Source: Cytophagaceae bacterium ABcell3 | GTDB lineage: Bacteria; Bacteroidota; Bacteroidia; Cytophagales; Cytophagaceae | NCBI GenBank assembly: GCA_030913385.1 | Contig: CP133159.1 | Span: 1,696,584-1,760,583 of the forward strand | Length of the DNA: 64,000 nucleotides | Reading direction: 5' to 3' | Part shown: positions 44,935-53,772 of the stretch, piece after piece | Position numbering within the stretch: the first letter of the stretch is position 1 | Layout of the letters: the number at the start of each line of letters is the position of its first letter | The notes under the pieces: generated by a model | What the model was told of the DNA's origin: nothing | Seen by the model: the letters and a program-made list of their open reading frames with translations, nothing else | Databases searched by the model: none | Position numbers and translations under genes: made by a program

Positions 44935-44968
44935 ATAGTAGCGACCAAACATGTCTGGTCGCTACTAT
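44935..44968. other. Perfect 13-bp inverted repeat after the stress protein
   Basis: ATAGTAGCGACCA and TGGTCGCTACTAT flank an eight-base loop in the gap between the stress protein and the convergent kdsB. No T tract follows, so it is either a bidirectional transcription block or a binding or protection site for mRNA ends. Confidence 0.75.
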
Positions 44969-45024
44969 GAATGCCTAAAAACACTCAAAAACTCTTTGGT
45001 AAGGAGTTGAATATGGTGCTCAGG

Positions 45025-45774
45025 TTATAAGCCTGATAGCGATTTTACTTTTAACAAGTCGTCTGGAGTGTCAATGCCGATGGTTTCATAAGGCGTTTCT
45101 TTTACCTGGATTTTATACCCATGTTCCAACCACCTAAGCTGTTCTAGGCTTTCTACCATTTCTAGTTTAGAGGGCTTTAGCTTGGTAATTGCTTTCAATA
45201 TATCTTTCCTATAAGCATAAATGCCTATATGTTTATAGAAAGCATGTTTTTGAAGCCAATCGTCTACGGGTACGCCTCTTAGAAAAGGTATAGTTTGCCT
45301 GCTGAAATAAATGGCTTCCATTTGCTCATTAAAAACCACCTTGGGTGTATTGGGGTTGAAGAGGGTTTGTTCGTTGTCGATTTTTTTTACCAGCGTGGCA
45401 ATTTCAGTATCTTGGTTCAAGCTTTCTGCCAATAAGTCAATTTGAGCTGGTTGTATAAAAGGCTCATCCCCTTGAATATTTATAACAAAATCATATTCGT
45501 TTTGCTGTAGTTCCAAGGCTTCCCTGCACCTGTCTGTTCCGCTTACGTGGTTTGTGTCGGTCATTACTACTTTACCACCAAAGTCTTTGACATGATTGTA
45601 AATTTCCTCATGGTCTGTGGCAACCACTATATCCTTGACCAGCTTTGCTTGGACAGCTTGCTCATAAACCCTTCTTATCATGGTTACTCCATTAATAGGA
45701 ATGAGGGCTTTGGCCGGAAACCTTGTCGAAGCGTATCGTGCCGGAATGACACCTAATATTTTTAATGAAGACAT
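45025..45774 (-). CDS. kdsB: 3-deoxy-manno-octulosonate cytidylyltransferase
   Basis: 249 residues from ATG 45774; a longer frame starts at 45804 but the family begins at MSSLKILGVIPARYASTRFP. The CTP-binding N-terminus, ATDHEEI, GTDRCREA, and NIQGDEPFIQP motifs are all in place. It activates Kdo as CMP-Kdo for lipid A inner core. It is convergent with the stress protein and lies just downstream (46 bp) of the NfeD gene on the same strand. Confidence 0.94.
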   Translation of the reverse strand: MSSLKILGVIPARYASTRFPAKALIPINGVTMIRRVYEQAVQAKLVKDIVVATDHEEIYNHVKDFGGKVVMTDTNHVSGTDRCREALELQQNEYDFVINIQGDEPFIQPAQIDLLAESLNQDTEIATLVKKIDNEQTLFNPNTPKVVFNEQMEAIYFSRQTIPFLRGVPVDDWLQKHAFYKHIGIYAYRKDILKAITKLKPSKLEMVESLEQLRWLEHGYKIQVKETPYETIGIDTPDDLLKVKSLSGL

Positions 45775-45820
45775 ATATTTAAATCCAGGTGAAACGGTTT
45801 TCAATTCTGCATGTTTGGCT

Positions 45821-47197
45821 TTACCCTTTTATTTTTACTTTTAAGTAATTGCCCATTTGTTCTTCTACTTCTATTTCTTGTCCTTTCTCAATAAACTCTC
45901 CACGAGAATAGGCATCATGGACGAGCCCGTCTATGATTACCTTTCCGCTCGGCCTTAACACCGTATGCGCTATGCCGGTTTTCCCAACCAGTGTAGCTTT
46001 GTTGAGGTTGGTGGTGTAACCTTCCACAGAATTCATTGTTTCCTGAAGGGCAATTCTCTTAAAGTATGGACTGTCGATAAATTTAGCTCCGCCAAAAAAT
46101 ATAATGATAAACCCACCTGCGAGCCCTACAATGACTACTACAATGGCCTGGGCAATGGCATCAGGGTCTACAAATGTGAAATCTAGGTTGTCATTGTCTA
46201 ACATGGCAAACACCAAACTTGCTAGTATCAGGACAATACCTGTGACGCCTGGTATGCCAAACCCTGGAATTACAAATAGTTCCAGCATGATCAGGATTAC
46301 CCCAATAATAAATAAGATCAACTCCAGGTTATTGGCCAAGCCATGCAGGTAAGATGGTACAAAATAAAGAAGCATAGCCGTTACCGAGGCCAATATAGGA
46401 AAGCCTACGCCTGGCGTCTGGAGTTCAAAATACAAGCCTCCGATAATTACCAGAATTAAAATCCCCCTTAAAAAAGGGTTTAGGAATACCGAAATGATAT
46501 TTTCTATAGTCCCAAGCGAAAAATCTATTCGTTCATAATCCTCAACACCTGCCAACTTCAGCACCTCAGCAATGCTGGAAGCTTTTCCTTCACAAAAACC
46601 ATTTTCTATAGCTTCTTGGGTAGAAAAAGTGATGACCTTAGAAGGTTGGTTGAGGCTGTCGCCAATGCCTACCATACCTTCAGCAATTTTAGGATCCCGG
46701 CCTTTCGCTTCTGCTGTAGAGCGCATCATGCTCCTCATGTAAGACTGAAACTTGTCCGGTGCGGGGGTGCCATCGCCAGTTACTACTGTTGCAGCTCCTA
46801 TATTAGATCCGGGAGCCATGTAAATACTATCGCATGCTATGGAGATCAATGCCCCTGCCGATGCTGCATTCTTATTGATAAAAACATAGGTAGGTTTGGT
46901 CTCATCGAGGAACAGCGTACGGATTTTATCGGCATCATTAACGGCCCCTCCATAAGTATCCATGTCGACAAGGATTATATCAGCGTTTACCTCTTTGGCT
47001 TCCTCTAATGCCAGTTCTACGTACCGAGTCATGCGTGGGTCAATCTCCTTCCGAATTTCCATAACAAAAACTTTTTGAGTGTCCTGGGCTTGGGCGATAC
47101 GCGGATTGAACACAGTTGCTAGCAAGCCTACCATCATTGCCGCCAGATAATATGCATGGTGAAATGTGGATTTGAAGTTGTTTTCGAAGGAAGTCAT
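45821..47197 (-). CDS. NfeD-family membrane-bound serine protease (ClpP-class N-terminus)
   Basis: 458 residues. A signal anchor (about 17-38) leads a ClpP-fold region with VDMDTYGGAVNDADKIRT, then NKNAASAGALISIACDSIYM carrying the catalytic Ser, and SNIGAATVV. Four or five TM helices follow (about 235-370), and a C-terminal OB-like NfeD domain (HTVLRPSGKVIIDG, MGNYLKVKI). NfeD proteins partner with stomatin/flotillin-type proteins, which are not visible here. It probably shares a transcript with kdsB. Confidence 0.9.
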   Translation of the reverse strand: MTSFENNFKSTFHHAYYLAAMMVGLLATVFNPRIAQAQDTQKVFVMEIRKEIDPRMTRYVELALEEAKEVNADIILVDMDTYGGAVNDADKIRTLFLDETKPTYVFINKNAASAGALISIACDSIYMAPGSNIGAATVVTGDGTPAPDKFQSYMRSMMRSTAEAKGRDPKIAEGMVGIGDSLNQPSKVITFSTQEAIENGFCEGKASSIAEVLKLAGVEDYERIDFSLGTIENIISVFLNPFLRGILILVIIGGLYFELQTPGVGFPILASVTAMLLYFVPSYLHGLANNLELILFIIGVILIMLELFVIPGFGIPGVTGIVLILASLVFAMLDNDNLDFTFVDPDAIAQAIVVVIVGLAGGFIIIFFGGAKFIDSPYFKRIALQETMNSVEGYTTNLNKATLVGKTGIAHTVLRPSGKVIIDGLVHDAYSRGEFIEKGQEIEVEEQMGNYLKVKIKG

Positions 47198-47421
47198 TGC
47201 CCTTAGTTTAATTATTTTTGGGAAAAATACTTATAATGTGGTTTTTTTACAAAAGCATAGCCCTATATCTTGTCAATATTATTTAGTTTGCAAAATGAGG
47301 TAAGGGCTACTAAAGCTTTTTCTCCTAACGTTGTCTTTCCCTATTTATGCGTTAGGGGCAATATGCATGAGACAATTATTGCATCGAGTGCAAAACCATA
47401 GAGTCGTTTTAAATTCTTTTA

Positions 47422-48219
47422 ATGCTAAACCTTAAATCGATATTTAAGAAAGAAAATCCTGTCCAAATTAGTTTAGGAGGACAGTTATGGAAAGTGATTG
47501 AGAATGAGGGATTCCTTTATTGCGAAATTCGGTATGCCAAAGAGCGACGTGTTAGCTTCTGCTGCGTGGAGATAGCAAAAGGTAAGGTTGTTTGGGAAAA
47601 CCCTCAATTGCCCGATGATGACTGGTGGATGGGGATGGATATGGTAGTCAGGGATCGGTTGTTGCTTTATACTTATGAAGATCCTGACAGGCCTGAGCCT
47701 AAAGGGGTTTTTGCGTTAAATGTTTTATCAGGTAAGTTGGTTTGGGGAAAAAAAGATTATTTTTGCACTGCATACTCAAATGGCATATTGTATGTACAAA
47801 ATAGTGAAGGGGAGACGTTAGTAGTTGACCCGGAAACTGGGGCTGAACAATTATCGGGTGGTAAGGAACGACAAGTTGAGGAGCTAATTCAAGATCACCT
47901 TAAATTTCCAGATAGGTACAATGAAGGTGAAACACATTACGATACAGTGGTCTCATATATAAAAGACTTGCTGGAGGCTGAGCCGGTATTGGCAGTGGAT
48001 TATATTGAACATAATTCCAATATCATAGTTTCATCTCATGCGAAATCGGAAAATCGTCTGTATCTTTACCTTTTGATAATGGATATGGAAGGAAAGGTCA
48101 AACATAAGCAGTTGTTGGAAACATCTTTGAAGGGTTTGTCTGCCGATACCTTTTTTATTTATAGTAATGCTTTGATTTATATATCGGAAAGAACTAAATT
48201 GAACTTGTATTATTTCTAA
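47422..48219 (+). CDS. DUF4905-like beta-propeller-type protein
   Basis: 265 residues with no signal peptide. Repeated strand blocks such as GQLWKVIENEGFLYCEIR, GKVVWENPQLPDDDWWMGMD and GKLVWGKKDYFCTAYSNGIL resemble PQQ-like/beta-propeller units, and the order fits what I recall as DUF4905 in Cytophagales. The function is unknown. It is 4 bp upstream of the LysM gene, so an envelope link is plausible. Family call is from memory. Confidence 0.6.
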   Translation: MLNLKSIFKKENPVQISLGGQLWKVIENEGFLYCEIRYAKERRVSFCCVEIAKGKVVWENPQLPDDDWWMGMDMVVRDRLLLYTYEDPDRPEPKGVFALNVLSGKLVWGKKDYFCTAYSNGILYVQNSEGETLVVDPETGAEQLSGGKERQVEELIQDHLKFPDRYNEGETHYDTVVSYIKDLLEAEPVLAVDYIEHNSNIIVSSHAKSENRLYLYLLIMDMEGKVKHKQLLETSLKGLSADTFFIYSNALIYISERTKLNLYYF

Positions 48220-48223
48220 GATT

Positions 48224-49084
48224 ATGTTGCGTATAATTAACCTGGTTGCTGTTTTTCTGTTTTTCGTTCAATTGCCAACTTTTGCATTTTTCGACTCTAC
48301 TGGAATAGAGAAGCGTGGCGGACGGGTATATATTATACATAAAGTTGAACCTAAGGAAACTTTATTTGCTCTTTCTAGAAGGTACAATGTATCTGTAGAT
48401 GAAATTAAAAAAGAAAATCCTGAGGTGGCTTCTGGGCTACAGATAGGTCAATTGGTCAGCATACCTGCGGGAACGTATAAAGAAACCCCACCACCGTCAA
48501 AGGCTAAATCCAAAACACATGAAGTAAAGCCTAAAGAAACTTTATATGCCATTTCAAGAAAATATGGGGTTTCTGTAGATGATATTAAAAAGGCAAATCC
48601 AGGTGTGGAGGTAACCGATCTGAAAATCGGACAGGTTATTAACGTGCCTGCAAAAACAGCCAGTGCTGCTAATAAGAAAGAAGACAAGCCAGAACCGACT
48701 AAAACAGCAGCAGCTAGTGAGCCTGAAAAGGACGAACCTAGCGTTGCTATAAAACCAGCGGTAAAAGAACCTGAAAAACCAATAGAGTACCATGTGCCTG
48801 GCTGGAAACCTGGTGAGAAAATTTCTGAAACAGGTGTTGCTGAGTTGATCGAAGACAATTCTGATACAAACAAGTATCTTGCACTGCATAAATATGCTCC
48901 TGTTGGAACTATTGTGCAGGTAACCAATGAATCTAATGGCACAACTATTTTTGTAAGGGTTATCGGTGCATTGCCTGACACAGGAGCCAATGATAAAACA
49001 GTGCTGAAAATTTCCAAAAAAGCATTTCAAAAACTAGCCCCAACAGATAAGCGCGCACGGGTGAAAATTTCTTTTATCCCTTAG
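48224..49084 (+). CDS. LysM and RlpA-like (DPBB) cell-wall protein
   Basis: 286 residues: signal peptide (LVAVFLFFVQLPTFA), LysM 1 at about 32-77 and LysM 2 at about 92-138 (both HxVxPKETLxAxSRxY...), a Lys/Pro/Ala linker (about 140-190), and a C-terminal double-psi-beta-barrel (about 200-286) with SETGVAELIEDNSDTNKYLA and TIFVRVIGALPDTG. It probably binds peptidoglycan in the periplasm. RlpA lytic activity needs an Asp/His pair that I could not place, so enzymatic function is uncertain. Confidence 0.82.
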   Translation: MLRIINLVAVFLFFVQLPTFAFFDSTGIEKRGGRVYIIHKVEPKETLFALSRRYNVSVDEIKKENPEVASGLQIGQLVSIPAGTYKETPPPSKAKSKTHEVKPKETLYAISRKYGVSVDDIKKANPGVEVTDLKIGQVINVPAKTASAANKKEDKPEPTKTAAASEPEKDEPSVAIKPAVKEPEKPIEYHVPGWKPGEKISETGVAELIEDNSDTNKYLALHKYAPVGTIVQVTNESNGTTIFVRVIGALPDTGANDKTVLKISKKAFQKLAPTDKRARVKISFIP

Positions 49085-49221
49085 TTTCTAGCAATTGTAT
49101 TTGAAGATAGAGTAACAGTTTTAGGTTCTTGATAAACTCTTGAAATATAAGTTTAAAAACAGATGTTTCTTTTAATTTTACCATTTATTATTCCCATTGG
49201 GAGTTGAATTGAAAATAAACA

Positions 49222-50724
49222 ATGGCAAAAAAGAAAGAAGATAAAGCCTTCAACGCAAGAAAATATATGGAGATGGCTATTCAGGTAATGAATAAGTCCA
49301 TTCAAGAGCCGAGACAGGATAAAGTTAGTCCAAAGGTAGGTGCAGTTTTAATTAAGCCCAATGGCATAGAAGAAACAGCGTTTAGAGGAGAACTTCGTCA
49401 CGGTGACCACGCAGAATTTACGTTACTTGAGAGAAAGAATCGCAGCAATCATTTAGATGGCTCTTTACTATTTGCCACATTGGAACCTTGTGCTCTTGGA
49501 GCGAGGAAACATCCTAAGTTAGGTTGTGCTGAACGAATTGTAAATGCTCGTATTAAAAAAGTTTGGATTGGCATAGAAGGTCCAGACCCAACTGTTGACC
49601 GCAAAGGGATCAAGTACCTTTTGGATAATGGGGTGGAAGTAGAAATGTTTGATGCCGATCTTCAAAAGCAAATTCGAGATGCCAATAAACAATTTATTGA
49701 AGAAGCAGAGGAAAGAGCTAAGGTGGCAAATGATGAAAAGTTGCCCATTGTATTGTCTGAAAAGGAAAGAACCGAGCCAAAAGCCGAACTGGAAGATTTG
49801 TCAAGAACTCATTTAGATGCTTTTATCAAACAAGCAAAGCTGAATGTAGAATGGGATACGCCTAAGTTTTTTAGGGTACTCGCACAATTGGGTATTTTAG
49901 AATCGAAAGATGAGACTTTTGCTCCTACAGGCTTGGGCTTGCTTTTGTTTGGGGAACGTCCGCAACTGATTTACCAAAATGCTTTGATAAGAGCTACTTA
50001 CAAAACCAAAGGTAGAGGAGAAGACATTGACAACATTGAAGGGCCACTTATTTCGCAAGCTGATAAAATTCAACAATGGTATGAAAACCATATTGGTAAA
50101 CAGATTGACCGTTCATCTGCCGTACGAAAAGTTACTTATGATTACCCATTAGTAGTTTTCCGAGAAGCTATCATTAATGCAATCGTGCATAGAGATTATG
50201 ATATTGATGGTGCTCCTATTTATTTTGAAATTAATGATGATGCGATAATTATTAAAAGCCCAGGTGAACCTGCTAAACTAATTACATTGGAACAAATCAA
50301 GCGGTTCAATGCTCCTTCGTTAAGTCGAAACCCTAAAATAATGTATGTGTTTGACCAGTTGGACTTAGTGGAGCAAAGGGGCTTAGGCTTCCAAACCATT
50401 AAAGACTTACCCACAAAGCATAATTTACCTTTGCCTTTAGTAACTTATGAAGCTCCGTATATGGTGATGACATTTCCAAGGAGCATTGAAGCTACTAAAA
50501 AAGTCACTGATAATCCAAACGTAATAAAACTTAAAGATGCTCAATTAAAAGGTTACGAATGGCTTAAAAGTGTTCGAGAAACAAGCACAAGGGAATATTC
50601 AGTTCATTTTGGCATTGGGTATAAAACTGCTCAGAGACATCTTGCCGCTATGAAAGAACTTGGTTTAATACGTGATAATGGAGAAGATGTTAATTCTCCT
50701 AATTACAAATATGTTGTGAAATGA
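49222..50724 (+). CDS. RibD-like deaminase fused to a GHKL-type ATPase and winged helix
   Basis: 500 residues in three parts. Residues 12-145 form a cytidine-deaminase fold close to the RibD/dCMP group: zinc ligands in HAEF (63-66) and PC(89-90)-x11-C102, then WIGIEGPDPTVDRKGI. A linker (146-200) and a winged-helix-like stretch (RVLAQLGILESKDETF) follow. Residues about 300-420 form a HATPase_c_4-type module of the COG2865/AlbA-associated group (REAIINAIVHRDY 314-326, DQLDLVEQRGLGFQTI). A second winged helix ends the protein (FGIGYKTAQRHLAAMKELG). There is no AlbA_2 domain, which normally sits where the deaminase is. The combined role is unknown. Confidence 0.8.
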   Translation: MAKKKEDKAFNARKYMEMAIQVMNKSIQEPRQDKVSPKVGAVLIKPNGIEETAFRGELRHGDHAEFTLLERKNRSNHLDGSLLFATLEPCALGARKHPKLGCAERIVNARIKKVWIGIEGPDPTVDRKGIKYLLDNGVEVEMFDADLQKQIRDANKQFIEEAEERAKVANDEKLPIVLSEKERTEPKAELEDLSRTHLDAFIKQAKLNVEWDTPKFFRVLAQLGILESKDETFAPTGLGLLLFGERPQLIYQNALIRATYKTKGRGEDIDNIEGPLISQADKIQQWYENHIGKQIDRSSAVRKVTYDYPLVVFREAIINAIVHRDYDIDGAPIYFEINDDAIIIKSPGEPAKLITLEQIKRFNAPSLSRNPKIMYVFDQLDLVEQRGLGFQTIKDLPTKHNLPLPLVTYEAPYMVMTFPRSIEATKKVTDNPNVIKLKDAQLKGYEWLKSVRETSTREYSVHFGIGYKTAQRHLAAMKELGLIRDNGEDVNSPNYKYVVK

Positions 50725-51019
50725 ATAAGTTTACAGCTTGGACAAGAAGTTGAATATATTGTCCGAGCTACAGGGTGAAAAGATCCCATTTACAATGAAC
50801 TTGGACAAAAAGTTGGACATAGAGTCCAAGTTAACACATGTGCTTCGGTTTGTAAGTTAAAACGGTTCTCTTTATCTTGCTTTGTGCTTGTGGGGTTGAG
50901 TGCTGATTTAAAACGCTCCGTACCACATATGCCAAGTGTTCTGTATGGCTCTATAAGGCCTGCCGTGAGGCTTAAAGAACATTTTGGTCAAAATTTTTTG
51001 GTTTAATTTAGTTAGAATT

Positions 51020-51065
51020 AAGCTCCGGTATCAGATTTTTTGTGTGTCTGATGTCGGAGCTTTGT
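51020..51065 (+). terminator. Hairpin terminator
   Basis: Arms AAGCTCCGGTATCAGA and TCTGATGTCGGAGCTT pair with a 2-bp internal bulge around an 11-base T/G-rich loop and are followed by TTTG. It lies about 300 bp after the deaminase stop. Confidence 0.75.
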
Positions 51066-51071
51066 TTACCT

Positions 51072-51130
51072 TGGATTATGCATAGATTTTGCCACGCAAA
51101 AGGAGGTTCTAATGCATATTAAGGTTTAAA
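51072..51130 (+). repeat. Dispersed palindromic repeat, copy C
   Basis: GGATTATGCATAGATTTTGC at the left and GTTCTAATGCATATTAAGG at the right match copy B; arms of ATGCAT-type bases face each other across about 26 bases. It ends 10 bp before the ATG of the next gene. Confidence 0.7.
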
Positions 51131-51140
51131 GTACAGGTAT

Positions 51141-51887
51141 ATGAAAAAGCTTTTCGTGCCTCTGCGTGAAAAAATTGATAAGAAGTTAATTACATTTACA
51201 GATACTCCTTTAATCATTTATTGTGCAGTCATTCTCGGTTTGAGCGCTACATTTATAATCAGACGCTATAATGAGGACCTGGCATTAAATCTTTTTTCCG
51301 AATTGCTCGGTGGAGCCTTTACTTTGTTTATTATCAATGTTCTTCTTGTAAAGAACAAAAACAAACGGTGGCTAGTGGTTCAAGACCATGTTGATTACCT
51401 GATTGCTCGACATGTGAACCGGTTAAGGGATGGCTTGGCCACAAGGGTGTTTTCTTTTCGCCCACATGTAAAAACAGAACTTTCTGAAGATGTTATTTTA
51501 GCTGAAATACGGAACCAGCGAGACGCGCTGTTTTATCAGCTTGTTAACACTGAAGATATTTCGTCAAGAATCAGTAAGGATCTATTTAGCGAAGATAATT
51601 ATGACTACTTCAATGAAAAGGCTGATGATATTTGGAACTTATTGAACATGAAGTATTCAGAATATTTGAATCCACAGTTGGTATCCTTGCTTATAGAGTT
51701 GCATACCCAGCTCAAGGATATATGTGCACACATCCGGTTGTATAAAAAAGCAGATTTGTTTGTAGATGAAAAAGCATACTACCAAGCCTCTGGAATGAAG
51801 GGTGCTGCTGCCCACTTAAAAGAAGTTATAGTTATTGTTAATAGACTTAAACAAGAAGGTTATTCAGAGCCTGCCCGGAAAATTTAG
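51141..51887 (+). CDS. Two-TM protein with a helical cytoplasmic domain
   Basis: 248 residues. A basic start, TM1 about 25-42 (PLIIYCAVILGLSATFII), TM2 about 52-70 (LLGGAFTLFIINVLLV), then about 175 residues of helical, charged domain (YLIARHVNRLRDGLATRVF; LVSLLIELHTQLKDICAHIR). No catalytic motif and no family is recognised. Topology suggests a membrane-anchored cytoplasmic sensor or scaffold. It follows the dispersed repeat by 10 bp and precedes the NYN gene by 156 bp. Confidence 0.65.
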   Translation: MKKLFVPLREKIDKKLITFTDTPLIIYCAVILGLSATFIIRRYNEDLALNLFSELLGGAFTLFIINVLLVKNKNKRWLVVQDHVDYLIARHVNRLRDGLATRVFSFRPHVKTELSEDVILAEIRNQRDALFYQLVNTEDISSRISKDLFSEDNYDYFNEKADDIWNLLNMKYSEYLNPQLVSLLIELHTQLKDICAHIRLYKKADLFVDEKAYYQASGMKGAAAHLKEVIVIVNRLKQEGYSEPARKI

Positions 51888-52043
51888 GTATAATAAGAAG
51901 TTTGGAGAAAGCCTGAAATTGAGTAGTTTTTGTCTATGCTGTGACGTGCCTGGATATTGTAATTAAAACTTTCTTAGCGGAATTGGGTATTTGATATGCA
52001 TTGTCGAAGAAAACATTTGGGCTGGAAGTAGACAGTAATATAT

Positions 52044-52793
52044 ATGGAAACAGATTTGAAACTCGCAGTCTTGATAGACGGGGATAATATACCTTCTGCG
52101 TATGTGAAGGAAATGATGGAGGAAATAGCCAAATATGGCAACCCTACAATTAAAAGAATATATGGCGACTGGACAAAGCCTAGCCTTATAAAATGGAAAA
52201 ATGTATTGCTGGAAAATGCCATTATACCTATGCAGCAGTATGGATATACGGCAGGCAAAAATTCCACAGACTCTGCCATGATCATTGATGCCATGGATAT
52301 TTTATATTCAGGTAAGGTAAATGGATTTTGTCTGGTTTCGAGCGACAGCGACTTTACCCGATTGGCTACCCGGTTACGTGAGGCAGGTATGCGGGTGTTC
52401 GGGATAGGAGAAAGAAAAACACCAGAGCCCTTTATTGTTGCTTGTGACCGGTTTATCTATATAGAGGTGTTGAAAAGTCAGTCTAAGGATCTTGACCCTC
52501 AGGTGCCTGGAGGTAAGCCTCCCAAAAAGAATGAGGCCGAAAAGATTACTCCTAAGGTTGTTAGGTTAATTTCTTCTACTATATCTGATTTGGCAGATGA
52601 TGATGGTTGGGCTTTTTTAGGAGATGTGGGGAATCTGCTTCAGAAAAAACAACCTAATTTTGACTCCCGGAATTACGGTTTTGAAAAGCTGACACCTCTA
52701 ATCAGATCTATAGATAAATTTGAGATTGAACAACGTGAAAATTACAAAGGCAAGTTTAAATTAATTTATGTGAGAAATAAGGAAAAAAGCTAG
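52044..52793 (+). CDS. NYN-domain ribonuclease-like protein with LOTUS/OST-HTH domain
   Basis: 249 residues. The PIN-like NYN domain (about 5-150) has the acidic set VLIDGDNIPS (D12, D14), NSTDSAMIIDAMDIL and SSDSDFTRLATRLREAG. After a Lys/Pro linker (150-180), residues 180-248 (LISSTISDLADDDGWAFLG; FDSRNYGFEKLTPLIRSIDKF) match the OST-HTH/LOTUS RNA-binding fold. Such proteins are likely RNases acting on structured or foreign RNA. It is a single gene with its own 156-bp upstream gap. Confidence 0.88.
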   Translation: METDLKLAVLIDGDNIPSAYVKEMMEEIAKYGNPTIKRIYGDWTKPSLIKWKNVLLENAIIPMQQYGYTAGKNSTDSAMIIDAMDILYSGKVNGFCLVSSDSDFTRLATRLREAGMRVFGIGERKTPEPFIVACDRFIYIEVLKSQSKDLDPQVPGGKPPKKNEAEKITPKVVRLISSTISDLADDDGWAFLGDVGNLLQKKQPNFDSRNYGFEKLTPLIRSIDKFEIEQRENYKGKFKLIYVRNKEKS

Positions 52794-52994
52794 GTTAGTT
52801 AACTTTATTCTGGCTTGCATGTATGGTTAACAAATGTTTCTCCTGCTCAGAGTAGGTAGCTATTTTTTTATTGATAAACGCCTATCCGGGGGCATTCTTT
52901 ATCTCTATAGGTGACATAAGAGTTTTCGCATGTTTTTTGAGTTCAGTTGCCGAATTTGTCAGGTTTTTTCTAATTTTGATAAAATCCTTAAAAT

Positions 52995-53732
52995 ATGCTG
53001 TCTTACTTTAAAAAACACCTTTTGTCGCCCGACTCTGATTTAGACAAAAGCTTGTCTGTCGTTGTTTTATGTGCAGGGAAATCTTCACGTTTCAAGCAAC
53101 ATTACCCTAAGCACTTGGCTACAATTCAAGGTATTCCCTCTATCGTAAGGGTTATTAAGCAGTTAAAGAGAAACAATGTTCATGATATTTCAATGACAGT
53201 ATCTGAGGATAATCAAAAGTACTTTAAAAACATTAAGGTCAATAAGATTTTAGGTTCTGATAAAAGAGAAATTGACCGCTTTAGGAATGCTTTTGATTTT
53301 ATCAATAATAAAGAAAAGGTGTTGTTCTTGTATGGCGATGTTGTGTATCATGATTCTGACATTCAAACTATTTTAAATTCTGCCAAAGAAACTGGCAATA
53401 AATTTTTTGGCAGATATGGCAAGAACACTTTAACGCATAAACCATACGGAGAGCTTTTCGGCATTTTGATCAATGACAAGGAAAAGTTTTTCAATACTGT
53501 AAATAAGGTTGTGGACCTTTATGATAAAAAATTAATTAAAAGGGAGATAGGTTGGGAAGTTTATCGGGTATCGGAGGGGTTAGACCCGCTTGTGCATAAA
53601 ATTAAAGATAACTTTATAGAACTTTCTCAATTGACAGATGACTATGATACATTTGAGCAGTATAAGATTATCTGTAAATTACATCATTCTGCTACTTTTC
53701 AAGAAAAATCCCATGAACCAATAGCGGGCTAA
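52995..53732 (+). CDS. Nucleotidyltransferase (NTP-transferase fold)
   Basis: 245 residues. SVVVLCAGKSSRFKQHYPKH carries the G-x-x-x-R...K phosphate-binding signature, VLFLYGDVVYHD provides the metal Asp, and the C-terminal part (HKIKDNFIELSQLTDDYDTF) resembles MobA-like or IspD-like transferases. The substrate could be a sugar phosphate or a cofactor. It is a single gene, and the closest homologue type is not settled. Confidence 0.72.
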   Translation: MLSYFKKHLLSPDSDLDKSLSVVVLCAGKSSRFKQHYPKHLATIQGIPSIVRVIKQLKRNNVHDISMTVSEDNQKYFKNIKVNKILGSDKREIDRFRNAFDFINNKEKVLFLYGDVVYHDSDIQTILNSAKETGNKFFGRYGKNTLTHKPYGELFGILINDKEKFFNTVNKVVDLYDKKLIKREIGWEVYRVSEGLDPLVHKIKDNFIELSQLTDDYDTFEQYKIICKLHHSATFQEKSHEPIAG

Positions 53733-53772
53733 ATATAACTGCTGCAAATGTTGATATGTGCCGTTTTTAAAC

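Larger units (their letters stand above)
50725..51140 (+). other. 416-bp intergenic region with repeats and a terminator
   Basis: Just after the deaminase stop are two similar blocks, CTTGGACAAGAAGTTGAA at 50737 and CTTGGACAAAAAGTTGGACA at 50800, 63 bp apart, each with a nearby TGTCC or GTCC that can pair back. They sit in a 42-codon frame (LDKK repeated) that is out of frame with the ORF. A hairpin terminator is at 51020-51065 and a dispersed repeat copy at 51072-51130. No gene is called. Confidence 0.6.

Noticed and set aside
46616-47008. 130-codon forward ORF inside the NfeD gene
   Set aside because: Antisense to a secure gene, with no domain pattern; a shadow of the reverse-strand coding sequence.
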